Assembly (NCBI GenBank): GCA_965219915.1
Contig: OZ244794.1
Location: 744,001 to 808,000, forward strand
Length of the DNA stretch: 64,000 nucleotides
Origin: Bin80 sp965219915
GTDB taxonomy: Bacteria; Bacteroidota; Rhodothermia; Rhodothermales; Bin80
Reading direction: 5' to 3'
Part shown: piece by piece, positions 1 through 9,076 of the stretch
How positions within the stretch are numbered: the stretch's first letter is position 1
Layout: every line of letters begins with the position of its first letter
Position numbers and translations under genes: made by a program
The notes under the pieces: generated by a model
Told to the model about the DNA's origin: nothing
Databases searched by the model: none
What the model saw: only the letters and a program-made list of their open reading frames with translations

Positions 1-2
1 GA

Positions 3-821
3 ATGAACCCCGATGCAAGATGGTACAGTGAAAGTGATCGGGCGGCACGGGAATTGTCTAAAAAAGCGGACAGCCTCGGAATGGGGATCATCCTGAAACC
101 GCATCTTTGGCTTGGTCGCTACAGTGCTGAGGGCCAGTCGAGAAGCTCAATTGGTTATTCGGAGGAGCATGATTGGCAGACTTGGGAAACGCAGTACACT
201 AAGCTCCTCATGCACTATGCACACCTCGCCGAAGAGATTGATGCGGCGATGCTCGTAATTGGTACTGAACTTGCAAGAAGCGCCCATGAGCGCCCCGATT
301 ATTGGCGCGGACTCATAAAGGATATTCGTGCTGTGTATCAGGGCGATCTGACTTATGCGGCTAACTGGTGGGAGGAATACGAGGAAATTGAGTTTTGGGA
401 TATGCTGGATTATATAGGTGTGCAGGCATATTTCGAACTTTCCGATGAACCCAACCCAACCAATGGGATGTTGGCAGAGGGCTGGGAGCCTCATATTGAG
501 GCACTTGCGGGTCTCTCCAAGCGTATGAATTGCCCCATTCTTTTTACTGAAATTGGCTACCGGAATGTCCCTGATGCGGCCGCCAAGCCATGGCGTTGGC
601 CCTCACGTGGAGAAGCGGATTTGGTGGAGCCGGATGATGATCTTCAGGCCAGGCTATATGAAGTATTTTTTGATGAGTTGTGGGACAAACCCTGGTTCAG
701 TGGTGCTATTCTTTGGAAATGGCACGGTGATCGCGACCGGCCTCGATCCTATCTAGATTTCACTCCACAAGGTAAGCCGGCCGAAGAAGTTATCCGTTCC
801 CGGTTCACATCCAGCCTGTAG
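3..821 (+). CDS. GH113-like glycoside hydrolase (5' partial)
   Basis: Probable endo-acting glycosidase of the GH113 type (beta-mannanase-like TIM barrel). The readable 272 residues hold the second part of a barrel: ELARSAHERP follows a strand ending IGTE (E89, candidate acid/base) and FTEIGYRN carries E183, the candidate nucleophile; both sit at barrel-strand ends as in clan GH-A. Aromatic residues around NWWEEY and the C-terminal AILWKWHGD fit a sugar-binding cleft. The first Met is at the window edge, and the protein lacks a signal peptide and the first strands, so the true start is almost certainly upstream. Only four bases separate it from the next gene, so the two are probably co-transcribed. 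Family assignment is from motifs, not alignment; substrate unknown. Confidence 0.72.
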   Translation: MNPDARWYSESDRAARELSKKADSLGMGIILKPHLWLGRYSAEGQSRSSIGYSEEHDWQTWETQYTKLLMHYAHLAEEIDAAMLVIGTELARSAHERPDYWRGLIKDIRAVYQGDLTYAANWWEEYEEIEFWDMLDYIGVQAYFELSDEPNPTNGMLAEGWEPHIEALAGLSKRMNCPILFTEIGYRNVPDAAAKPWRWPSRGEADLVEPDDDLQARLYEVFFDELWDKPWFSGAILWKWHGDRDRPRSYLDFTPQGKPAEEVIRSRFTSSL

Positions 822-825
822 GCAC

Positions 826-2004
826 ATGCGAACGCTCTGTTTGCTGCTCGTGGTTTTTTTGCTGGGCTGCGATTCGTCAGGCATGGAACCCGAACCCACT
901 CCGGTTAGGGGGGATGTTATTGATGTGACCACTCTTGCAACCTACACAGCTGAGGAGGTATCACAACTGGTTGGCGCATATGGGATACCTTATTCAGCGA
1001 GGTATGGTATTTCATTTTATGTCATAGAGTACCTGACCGTGGATACGCATGGAGAGGAAACGACGGCTTCGGGTGCAGTAGCCGTTCCGCAACCTGTTCT
1101 ACGGTCGCTTCCGATGGTTTCGTTTCAGCACGGTACGGTAACGCGGCGTTCGGGCGCGCCTTCTAGAGGGGACACGAATGAAGCTGTGGTGGGCATGTTT
1201 TTTGCCGCAGACGGGTATTTATCAGTAATGCCGGACCTGCTTGGGTTGGGGCGTTCGCCGGGGCTGCATCCCTATTTGATAGCTGATGTATCTGCTTCGG
1301 CAATAGTCGATATGATGCAGGCTGTGGTTCGCTGGTCCGCCAGCCAGCCATGGAGCTACTCAGGCGAGGTATACATGGCAGGATACTCGGCAGGCGGTTA
1401 CACTGGCATGGCAGCACATCGCCTTTTGGAGGCCCAGTATTCAAGCGAATTTACCATTAAAGCGTCTTCCCTGATGGCAGGACCTTACGATTTGAGTGGA
1501 ACCATGCTGGACCTCATGCTGCGGGAAGAACCATATCCCCAACCATATTATTTCCCCTACGTGCTATTCAGCTATAACGAGGCTTACGGTTTGTATAACA
1601 GTCCGTCTGATTTTCTTGCGAGCCCTTACGATGTTACGTTACCTCCATTATTTGACGGAATGCATGGCGGCGGTGACATTAATGAGGCTATGCCAACTAT
1701 CCCGATTCAAATTGTACATCCAGATGTTCGCCGGTCCTTTCTGTCTGACCTCAACCACCCATTCCGTCAGCGTCTGCGTGAGAACGATCTGACCAACTGG
1801 ACACCGCGGGCACCAACACGGTTATATCATTGCGCGGCTGACGAACTCGTACCCATTGAAAATTCTATAATTGCCGCACAGTCGCTTGGCGAGGCCGCTA
1901 CATTGTTGGATCCGAGCCCGCAAAGTAAGCATGGTGACTGTGCTCCCCTCGCAATTGCAAGCACACGAGCGTGGTTCAATTCGGTATCTACATCGGGACA
2001 ATAA
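826..2004 (+). CDS. Secreted lipoprotein, alpha/beta hydrolase (lipase/esterase-like)
   Basis: Predicted lipoprotein esterase or lipase of the alpha/beta-hydrolase fold. The N-terminus is a lipoprotein signal (VVFLLGC, C15). The nucleophile elbow is GYSAGG (S188), preceded by a strand EVYMA. The C-terminal part has YHCAADELVP, giving the acid Asp, and SKHGDCAP with the catalytic His. The sequence around SFQHGT and DYLGLGRS-like PDLLGLGRS resembles secretory lipases and prolyl-oligopeptidase-type hydrolases, with the HGT element as a probable oxyanion loop. It starts four bases after the upstream glycosidase, suggesting a two-gene envelope-degradation operon. Substrate cannot be told from sequence. 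Confidence 0.8.
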   Translation: MRTLCLLLVVFLLGCDSSGMEPEPTPVRGDVIDVTTLATYTAEEVSQLVGAYGIPYSARYGISFYVIEYLTVDTHGEETTASGAVAVPQPVLRSLPMVSFQHGTVTRRSGAPSRGDTNEAVVGMFFAADGYLSVMPDLLGLGRSPGLHPYLIADVSASAIVDMMQAVVRWSASQPWSYSGEVYMAGYSAGGYTGMAAHRLLEAQYSSEFTIKASSLMAGPYDLSGTMLDLMLREEPYPQPYYFPYVLFSYNEAYGLYNSPSDFLASPYDVTLPPLFDGMHGGGDINEAMPTIPIQIVHPDVRRSFLSDLNHPFRQRLRENDLTNWTPRAPTRLYHCAADELVPIENSIIAAQSLGEAATLLDPSPQSKHGDCAPLAIASTRAWFNSVSTSGQ

Positions 2005-2053
2005 CATTCGGCTCCGGTCCGAATTGGTCAGGCTTTCCGGGACAGCAAGGGGG

Positions 2054-3757
2054 TCACTGAACCAGAAGTTTCCCGTGAGCAGTCAACAACGCATTCTGCT
2101 TGGAAACGATGACACGGTACAGGTACACTCCTCCAGGGAGCGTACTTGTGGGTACAAGGACGGATTGTTGAATTGCCGGAGCCATTATTTGTGGGGGTAT
2201 AGTAGTAATGCGGCGCCCAAGCAAGTCATGTAACTCTACCGATACGCTGGCTCGCTCAGGCAGGTCAAAAACTATGCGCGTGTCACCGGACGAGGGACTG
2301 GGAAAGTGACCATGAAGAATAAAGCCTGGTAACGCATCTGGGAGTTCATTGCTCAGTGATTCGTGTACGGAGAGTTCGAACTGTAGTGCCCCCTGCAAAC
2401 CGTTGGTATCTACAGCATGGAGCGTATAGGTAGTCGTGTCTGCGAGGACAGTGGCTGTTCCCTGTAATGTGCGCGTTGAAGCATCAAAGGACAGCCCCGC
2501 GGGAAGAGAGGGGGAAAGCGAGTAGGTAAATGATCCACTACCTCCTCGGGCAGCGGGTAGCGTGGTGGTTGGGATCGGGGCACCCAGCATGAATTGAAGA
2601 GGCTCAACAAAGGATTCAAATCCCAGTGAGCCGCCTGTTGCCGAGAACCTGTAAATCCGCCCATTTCCAGCGAGCATAAAGACTTCGCTTTGGTGATCTA
2701 TGCCGAAAGAAAGAGGAGACAGGAAAGTGTCTTCTAGTAATGCGCTTTCCAGCAGGGTATTTCCGTCGTAGAGCAGTCCCCAAAACCGACCGTCGACATA
2801 GTCTCCGAAAACATACCAGCCTGTAAGATCCGGTACCCCAGGGCCGCGATAAACGTATCCGCCCGTTACGGAGGCAGGACCGTTTGAGTGATCATATTCA
2901 AAAATCGGCAGCACCAGGCCACTTTGGTCACAGTTCGCACGCGGCCGAAAACACCGCGTTCCTTCAATGATCGGCCACCCATAATTCTTGCCATTTTCGA
3001 TGATATCGATTTCTTCGATCGTGTTTTGCCCTACATCTGCGGCGTAAAAAACGTCAGTCTTGAAATCGAAAGCGAATCTCCATGGGTTACGAAGTCCCCA
3101 GGCAAAGATTTCCGGCAGACCGCCAGCCCCGCTGGCAAAAGGGTTATCCGGCGGGATTGTGTAGGGAACATCATCCACATTGATTCTGGAGATAGTACCC
3201 AGAAGCGAGCGTGTATTCTGACCGTTTCGGAATTGGTCGTTTGCACCGCCCCCATCACCGAAAGCAATGTACAGAGCGCCTTCGGGCCCAAAGCCCAATT
3301 GTCCGCCGTTGTGGTTGCCAGCGGGCTGATTTACCTCGAGGATCACGGTTTCGCTGTTCGAATCGGCCCGGTTTGGATCACCAGCGAGCAAACTAAAACG
3401 GGCGACTACGCTCCGTCTTGGGTTTGAGGCACTGTAGTAGACAAAAAAGTACCCGTTAACGGCGTGGTCCGGATGAAAGGCCAGCCCAAGCAAACCTTCC
3501 TCGTTATTAACTGCTCGAACGCGGTCCCGTATGTCCAGGAATCTGTGACGATCGGTTACATCCTGCTTGTTTTCAAAAGTCCAAATAATGCCTTGTTGCT
3601 CGACAACAAAGAGCTGTTCTCCGAAGTGCTGCATATCCACGGGCCGATTAAAGAAAAGGTTTGGAAATGCGTGTTCGAGAGTGACCTGGGGCTGGCTCCA
3701 GGCAGGGACTGCGGCAATAAATATCCCAGCGAGAATGAGGATGCACGTCCTTTGCAT
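2054..3757 (-). CDS. PQQ-dependent sugar dehydrogenase-like protein with T9SS sorting domain
   Basis: Secreted six-bladed beta-propeller of the glucose/sorbosone dehydrogenase family (soluble PQQ aldose dehydrogenase-like). Residues 1-21 are a Sec signal ending AWS|Q. The propeller spans about 25-375; GNHNGGQLGFGPEG (H149) matches the family's catalytic His segment and GEVFMLAGNGRIYRF-type strands close it. Residues about 385-470 form a putative Ig-like domain (LPAGLSFDASTRTLQG). Residues about 480-567 are a T9SS type A sorting domain, with LLGRRI, LPGGVYLYRV and a final GKLLVQ. This predicts export through the type IX system and surface anchoring or release. Convergent with the upstream lipase (49-base gap). 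PQQ dependence is family knowledge; no PQQ biosynthesis gene is in the window. Confidence 0.85.
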   Translation of the reverse strand: MQRTCILILAGIFIAAVPAWSQPQVTLEHAFPNLFFNRPVDMQHFGEQLFVVEQQGIIWTFENKQDVTDRHRFLDIRDRVRAVNNEEGLLGLAFHPDHAVNGYFFVYYSASNPRRSVVARFSLLAGDPNRADSNSETVILEVNQPAGNHNGGQLGFGPEGALYIAFGDGGGANDQFRNGQNTRSLLGTISRINVDDVPYTIPPDNPFASGAGGLPEIFAWGLRNPWRFAFDFKTDVFYAADVGQNTIEEIDIIENGKNYGWPIIEGTRCFRPRANCDQSGLVLPIFEYDHSNGPASVTGGYVYRGPGVPDLTGWYVFGDYVDGRFWGLLYDGNTLLESALLEDTFLSPLSFGIDHQSEVFMLAGNGRIYRFSATGGSLGFESFVEPLQFMLGAPIPTTTLPAARGGSGSFTYSLSPSLPAGLSFDASTRTLQGTATVLADTTTYTLHAVDTNGLQGALQFELSVHESLSNELPDALPGFILHGHFPSPSSGDTRIVFDLPERASVSVELHDLLGRRITTIPPQIMAPAIQQSVLVPTSTLPGGVYLYRVIVSKQNALLTAHGKLLVQ

Positions 3758-3983
3758 AACTGATTGAGACTATGAGGATTCTTGGATGCAATCTCCTTGG
3801 CTTACCCGTCTCTCACAAAAACGTTTTTCGAAATTGCGATAACCGGGAGGTATGAAGTGCATGGGTTCGGAAGCCTTCCTCAATTCACGATGATCCAGAA
3901 TGTCTGCAGGGCCGGTTCGGGAAGTTGAAAGGGAATATCTTATAGCATCTCAAAAGAGACTGGTCTCAATTTGCAGGTTACAC

Positions 3984-5987
3984 ATGAAAACATTTGCAGG
4001 TTTAGTTGTCCTATTCGTAATAACTGCCAGCGTGCAGGCGCAGGAACGGATAGAGTTGGCGCAGTATTTGGACATGGAAACGGTATCCAATCCTCAGTTG
4101 TCCCCGGATGGGGCGGAAATCATTTATACGAGAGGCTGGATTGATAAGATGGAGGATCGGAGAGCATCAAGCCTCTGGATCATGGATTCGGATGGTGCCC
4201 ACAACCGGTTCCTGATTCACGGTTCTTCTCCTCGCTGGTCACCTGACGGTACACGCTATCTCTATCTCGCGGACGGAGAACCCAGTGGGCGTCAAGTTTT
4301 TGTACAATGGCGGACCATTGCCGGGCCGGCCACACAGGTCACGCGCCTCGAGCAGGCGCCCTCCAATGTGCGATGGAGCCCGGATGGGAAATGGATTGCC
4401 TTTACTGCCTTTGTTCCGGGAGATAAAGGCTGGGGCATCAGCCCACCCGGCAAACCGGAAGGGGCCAAGTGGACGGCCTCCCCGAGGGTCGTAGAAGATT
4501 TGGTCTACCGGCGTGACCGCGTTGGATTCTACGAGCCGGGATATACCCATGTGTTTGTAGTTTCCGCCGAGGGAGGAACAGCACGGCAGCTCACTGAAGG
4601 TGACTGGCATCACGGACGTGCAGGTATAGCCTGGACCCCAGATGGATCCGAAATCCTGTTTTCCAGTCTTCGCACCGAAGATGCACCCTGGGCATGGAGG
4701 GAGTCCGAAATCTATGCGGTCAATGTGTCCTCGGGTGATATTCGACAGCTTACTACACGTAGAGGTCCTGATAGTAATCCTGTGGTATCTCCTGATGGAC
4801 GCCTGGTCGCTTACACGGGATATGACTTTTCAGATGACACATACATTGCGCAGCGCCTTTATGTGATGAACATTGACGGCAGTGGCTCAAAAGTATTGAC
4901 GGAAAGCCTTGACCGTTCCCCCAGAGGATTGATATGGCAGCCTGACAGTGAGGGAGTATATTTTACGGCCAACGATCACGGTACGCGCAACCTGTACCAT
5001 GTTGATCTGGATGGCAACGTGAGGCCGATCACCCAACTGAATGCCATGCTGAGCATTTCGAGTGCGGTGGGAGGCCAGTTTGTAGGTACGTACAGCGATT
5101 CATACAATACTTCACAACTGGTCACTTTGGGTGTCGAGGAAGATGCTCCCCAAGTATTGGTTAATGTTAATGACGATGTTTTGGGGCATGTCGATCTAGG
5201 CGTTGTCGAAGAAATAAACTATTCCTCCTTGGATGATCTAGGTATTCAGGGGTGGATCATCAAGCCGCCAGACTTTGATGCCGATAAAAAGTATCCGCTG
5301 ATTCTTGTGATCCATGGTGGTCCACATGGCATGTATAATGTCGGTTTCAATTATTCCTGGCAGTACCATGCCGCCCAAGGGTATGTCGTACTATACACCA
5401 ATCCACGTGGATCAAGCGGATATGGCAGTGATTTTGGCAATGCCATCAAGCGGGCTTACCCCGGCAAAGACTACAATGATCTGATGCGTGGAGTAGACGA
5501 GGTTATAGCACGTGGTTATATAGATGAAGACAACTTATTCGTGTATGGTTGCAGTGGGGGAGGTGTATTAACTTCATGGGTTGTCGGGCAGACTGATCGT
5601 TTTGCTGCCGCCAGTGCCAACTGTCCGGTAACCAACTGGCTTTCATTTGTAGGGACGACAGACGGCGCTTCCTGGTACTATAACTTTGACCATCTTCCCT
5701 GGGAAGATCCCTCGGAGCACCTGCGTCGCTCGCCACTAATGCACGTCGGTAATGTCTCGACACCAACCATGCTCATGACGGGGGTCAATGATTTACGTAC
5801 ACCCATGTCGCAGACCGAGGAGTACTATCAGGCGCTCAAGTTGCTCAAGGTGCCAACTGCCATGATCCGATTCAACGGAGAATACCACGGTACAACCTCC
5901 AAACCCAGCAACTATTTGCGCACGCAGCTTTATCTGCACCATTGGTTTAAGAGGCATGCGCGTGAGAGTGATAGAGCGCACTTGTAA
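3984..5987 (+). CDS. S9 family (prolyl oligopeptidase-type) peptidase, secreted
   Basis: Secreted serine peptidase of family S9. I start it at the ATG at 3984 because MKTFAGLVVLFVITASVQAQ is a clean Sec signal; an upstream ATG at 3900 would bury that signal behind 28 residues. Length from here is 667 residues. The N-terminal half is a TolB/PD40-like beta-propeller (repeated SPDG motifs: QLSPDG, RWSPDG, VSPDG). The C-terminal catalytic domain has IHGGPHG (oxyanion region), the nucleophile in YGCSGGG (S524), Asp in MTGVNDLRTP and His in NGEYHGT. GCSGG in place of the commoner GxSxGG/GHSWGG is seen in some acyl-peptidase-like members. The stop is eight bases from the DUF819 permease, indicating an operon. 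Confidence 0.9.
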   Translation: MKTFAGLVVLFVITASVQAQERIELAQYLDMETVSNPQLSPDGAEIIYTRGWIDKMEDRRASSLWIMDSDGAHNRFLIHGSSPRWSPDGTRYLYLADGEPSGRQVFVQWRTIAGPATQVTRLEQAPSNVRWSPDGKWIAFTAFVPGDKGWGISPPGKPEGAKWTASPRVVEDLVYRRDRVGFYEPGYTHVFVVSAEGGTARQLTEGDWHHGRAGIAWTPDGSEILFSSLRTEDAPWAWRESEIYAVNVSSGDIRQLTTRRGPDSNPVVSPDGRLVAYTGYDFSDDTYIAQRLYVMNIDGSGSKVLTESLDRSPRGLIWQPDSEGVYFTANDHGTRNLYHVDLDGNVRPITQLNAMLSISSAVGGQFVGTYSDSYNTSQLVTLGVEEDAPQVLVNVNDDVLGHVDLGVVEEINYSSLDDLGIQGWIIKPPDFDADKKYPLILVIHGGPHGMYNVGFNYSWQYHAAQGYVVLYTNPRGSSGYGSDFGNAIKRAYPGKDYNDLMRGVDEVIARGYIDEDNLFVYGCSGGGVLTSWVVGQTDRFAAASANCPVTNWLSFVGTTDGASWYYNFDHLPWEDPSEHLRRSPLMHVGNVSTPTMLMTGVNDLRTPMSQTEEYYQALKLLKVPTAMIRFNGEYHGTTSKPSNYLRTQLYLHHWFKRHARESDRAHL

Positions 5988-5995
5988 ACTTCTGG

Positions 5996-7120
5996 ATGAT
6001 TACACATCCCATAGCTGTATTCCTGATTCTGGCGGTTATCGTTTGGGCTTCGGTGTGGTTGGAGTCTCACGTAGCGCTCTTCAAGGCGCTCAGTGCGGCG
6101 TTGGTTGGCATACTGTTGGCAATGGTATTATCCAACGTGGGGATTATTCCGGCAGATAACAAGGCCTATGATATTCTGATCAATCCCGGTATCAGTCTGG
6201 GCATTGTACTGATTTTGCTGGAAGTAAATGTCAAAACCATTCGCAAGGCAGGTGGAGCAATGCTGGCTGCATTTGGTCTGGGGGCGGTCGGCACAGCTGC
6301 TGGCGCATTTGTCTCGGCATTGGTGTTGGCACCGCTCGTTGGACCGGAAACCTGGAAGCTGGCCGGTCAATTTACCGGTACGTATAATGGAGGTGGGGTC
6401 AATTTTGCAGCGCTGGGGCGTGCGTTTGAAACCAGCAGTGAGCTTTTTGCTGCTGCGATTGCCGCGGATGTGCTTCTGACAGCACTGTGGATGGCCGCTT
6501 GCCTGATGGTTCCGTTACTGTTCAGGCGAAAGCAGAGGGAGGAAAGTATCCAGTCCAGGGACGGTCTAACCCAATCTTTATACAAGAGCAAGGAGCGCAT
6601 AGCTTTGCAGGATACCGCCCTCCTGGTGGTTATCGCACTGGGTGCCGTTTGGTTTGCCGAACAATTGGGGAATCTAATTCCAGTCATCCCCGAGGTGCTG
6701 TGGTTGACCACCATTGCACTTGCAGTCGCACAAGTGCCACAAGTGCGTCGGCTTTCAGGTGCAGCCATGTGGGGATACTACTTGCTCTTGCTCTTCCTAA
6801 CCACGAATGGGGCGCAGTCCGTGGTGCGCAATATTGTAGCCATCGGTCCAGGTGTGCTTTATTTTGCGATTGGTACACTGACGCTGCATGGAATTTTCGT
6901 GTTCGGACTTGGCGTGTTGTTAAAGATGGATCCGACTACGCTGGCAATAGCTTCACAGGCAAATGTGGGCGGACCTGCCTCGGCAATGGCATTGGCCACT
7001 GCTCGGGGTGCTGCGGATCGGGTATTGTCAGGTGTGGCGGTGGGGCTGCTTGGATACGCGATCGGCAATTACACTGGGTTCGCAATTGGTATGCTGGCAC
7101 GTGGAATCCTGGGGTACTAG
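5996..7120 (+). CDS. DUF819 family integral membrane protein
   Basis: Polytopic inner-membrane protein of the DUF819 family, 374 residues with about ten hydrophobic helices. Small-residue-rich helices (LGAVGTAAGAF, ANVGGPASAMALATARG) and the conserved GTYNGGGVNF segment are typical of the family, whose transport substrate is not established. The central cytoplasmic loop carries RRKQREESIQS and further basic residues. It follows an S9 peptidase with an eight-base gap, so peptide or amino-acid transport is a reasonable guess but only from context. Family call is strong; function is unknown. Confidence 0.85.
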   Translation: MITHPIAVFLILAVIVWASVWLESHVALFKALSAALVGILLAMVLSNVGIIPADNKAYDILINPGISLGIVLILLEVNVKTIRKAGGAMLAAFGLGAVGTAAGAFVSALVLAPLVGPETWKLAGQFTGTYNGGGVNFAALGRAFETSSELFAAAIAADVLLTALWMAACLMVPLLFRRKQREESIQSRDGLTQSLYKSKERIALQDTALLVVIALGAVWFAEQLGNLIPVIPEVLWLTTIALAVAQVPQVRRLSGAAMWGYYLLLLFLTTNGAQSVVRNIVAIGPGVLYFAIGTLTLHGIFVFGLGVLLKMDPTTLAIASQANVGGPASAMALATARGAADRVLSGVAVGLLGYAIGNYTGFAIGMLARGILGY

Positions 7121-7264
7121 GGTATGGGTTGCATCGGGTGTGGGCGGTTAATAATGAGGATGAGAGCCCACTTGGGATAGATATAGCTTAAACGGTGAGA
7201 TTCCTGACGGATCAATACATGTCGTGAAGGGAATAAAAGCCATCCTCAACACCGCAATAGTTTC

Positions 7265-9067
7265 GTGATCGGTAAGCGCCGTAAAATCACTCGGTCGGCC
7301 TGGCACCAGGCACGGCGCCTAATGTGGAATTATCGTAAGGTCCTTGCCATAGGTATGGGCCTCATGGTGGTCAATCGCGTGAGTGGGTTTGTGTTACCGG
7401 GCAGTAGTAAGTGGTTGATTGACGAGGTGATCGGCAATGATCGAATGGATCTCCTTCTTCCGCTGGCTATACTGGCGGCTTTGGCCACCGTCGTCCAGGC
7501 CGGAACGTCCTATTTATTATCGAACGTGATCAGCATAGCGGCCCAGCGCGCTATCATGGATATGCGCCGCCGGATCCATGAGCATGTGATACATTTGCCA
7601 GCACGTTTTTTCGAGCGACACAAGAGCGGGGAGCTTATATCGCGCGTAATGAGTGACGCGGAAGGGATTCGCAACCTGGTGGGTACGGGTATTGTAATGC
7701 TGGCGGGGGGCGTGGTCACGGCTGTTTTGGCACTCCTAATCATGTTCGTACTCTACTGGCAGCTCACGCTTATTACCTGTGTAATTCTAGGGGTTTTCGG
7801 AGGCTTGATGGCCTATGCTTTCCGGGCACTACGCCCCATATTCAGAAAACGTCAGAAAATCCAGGCAGAGGTAACAGGTGCTCTCGGAGAGACATTGGGA
7901 GGCATTAGGCTGGTCAAGGCTTACGGTTCTGAAGATCGGGAGCAAGCCAAATTCAGCGGCGGAATTGAACGGCTGTTTGATTTGATTGCCAAATCTATTC
8001 GAGGACGCTCTGCAACGGTTGCGTTCGGTACGGTCTTCGTTGGCGTAGTTGGTGTCCTCATGATTGTGATGGGGGGCAGGGCAATCGCCGAAGGCGTATT
8101 GACACTTGGAGACTTTGTGATGTACATCTTTGTGGTTGGTGTCATGGTCGCACCGATCGTGCAAATGGCTATGGTAGGCACCCAAGTTTCAGAGGCCTTT
8201 GCAGGACTTGATCGAATCCGGGAGCTGATGGCAGAGACGCGTGAAGATGAGGATGAAGCTCAGCGAAAGACGCTGAGAACTGTTGGGGGAGAGATTGTTC
8301 TGGAAAACGTACACTTCCGATACGACGAAACAGTACCTGTTATACAAAACGTTTCGCTCAGAGCTGCCGAGGGGACGACGACTGCGCTTGTTGGTTCTAG
8401 CGGTTCAGGCAAGAGTACCCTCGTGAGCTTGGTCATGGGTTTTAATAAACCCGACGCGGGACGGGTTTTGGTGGATGGCCTGGATCTAGCAACAATAAAG
8501 TTGAGGGATTACCGCAAGCATCTGGGGGTCGTGATGCAGGAGAATTTCCTGTTTGATGGCACGATCGCGGACAACATCAGTTTTGCCAGACCAGAGGCCT
8601 CACGCAACGAGATTGAGGACGCAGGCAGGATTGCTAATGCGGATGAGTTTATCAGAAGTTTTCCCAATGCCTACGATACGATCGTTGGTGAGCGCGGGGT
8701 CAAACTAAGTGGAGGACAGCGGCAAAGAATCTCCATCGCACGTGCGATTCTGGCAAACCCAAGAATCCTGATTCTTGACGAGGCAACGTCCAATCTTGAT
8801 ACGCAAAGCGAGGCATTGATCCAGGAAGGATTCCAGAATCTGCGTTATGGAAGAACGACGTTCGTGATTGCACATCGACTCTCAACGATCCGCAGTGCGG
8901 ATCAAATATTAGTCCTGGAGGACGGCGAGATTATCGAACGTGGTAATCATTACACACTCTACGACCTAGCGGGCCGCTATCGCGAGCTGTATGACCAGCA
9001 GCATAGTTACGAAAAAGATCTTTATGTGAATCCTGGAGAGGACTATCTGCCTAGTTTCAGCCGGTAA
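7265..9067 (+). CDS. ABC exporter, fused permease and ATPase (MsbA/lipid-drug type)
   Basis: Half-size ABC exporter of 600 residues, expected to act as a homodimer in the inner membrane. Residues about 20-300 hold six transmembrane helices of the type I exporter fold; the segment EHVIHLPARFFERHKSGELISR is split here as PARFFERHKSGE, the typical coupling region. The nucleotide-binding domain has Walker A GSSGSGKST, the signature LSGGQRQR, Walker B RILILDEATS and the H-loop IAHRLST. The start is a GTG at 7265; no ATG lies before conserved sequence. The gene stands 145 bases after DUF819 and is convergent with the barrel protein. Substrate (lipid, drug or peptide) is not evident. Confidence 0.9.
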   Translation: MIGKRRKITRSAWHQARRLMWNYRKVLAIGMGLMVVNRVSGFVLPGSSKWLIDEVIGNDRMDLLLPLAILAALATVVQAGTSYLLSNVISIAAQRAIMDMRRRIHEHVIHLPARFFERHKSGELISRVMSDAEGIRNLVGTGIVMLAGGVVTAVLALLIMFVLYWQLTLITCVILGVFGGLMAYAFRALRPIFRKRQKIQAEVTGALGETLGGIRLVKAYGSEDREQAKFSGGIERLFDLIAKSIRGRSATVAFGTVFVGVVGVLMIVMGGRAIAEGVLTLGDFVMYIFVVGVMVAPIVQMAMVGTQVSEAFAGLDRIRELMAETREDEDEAQRKTLRTVGGEIVLENVHFRYDETVPVIQNVSLRAAEGTTTALVGSSGSGKSTLVSLVMGFNKPDAGRVLVDGLDLATIKLRDYRKHLGVVMQENFLFDGTIADNISFARPEASRNEIEDAGRIANADEFIRSFPNAYDTIVGERGVKLSGGQRQRISIARAILANPRILILDEATSNLDTQSEALIQEGFQNLRYGRTTFVIAHRLSTIRSADQILVLEDGEIIERGNHYTLYDLAGRYRELYDQQHSYEKDLYVNPGEDYLPSFSR

Positions 9068-9076
9068 ACCTGAGAA

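Noticed and set aside
1163..1444. Minus-strand open frame inside the alpha/beta hydrolase gene
   Set aside because: It is antisense to a gene with clear signal, nucleophile and triad motifs, and its own product has no hydrophobic core or motif.
2888..3427. 179-codon plus-strand frame antisense to the sugar dehydrogenase
   Set aside because: It mirrors the well-supported propeller gene and shows no domain or signal of its own.
6487..7191. 234-codon frame within the DUF819 gene in another frame
   Set aside because: Composition is Cys/Trp/Arg-rich nonsense, typical of an out-of-frame reading of a hydrophobic membrane protein.
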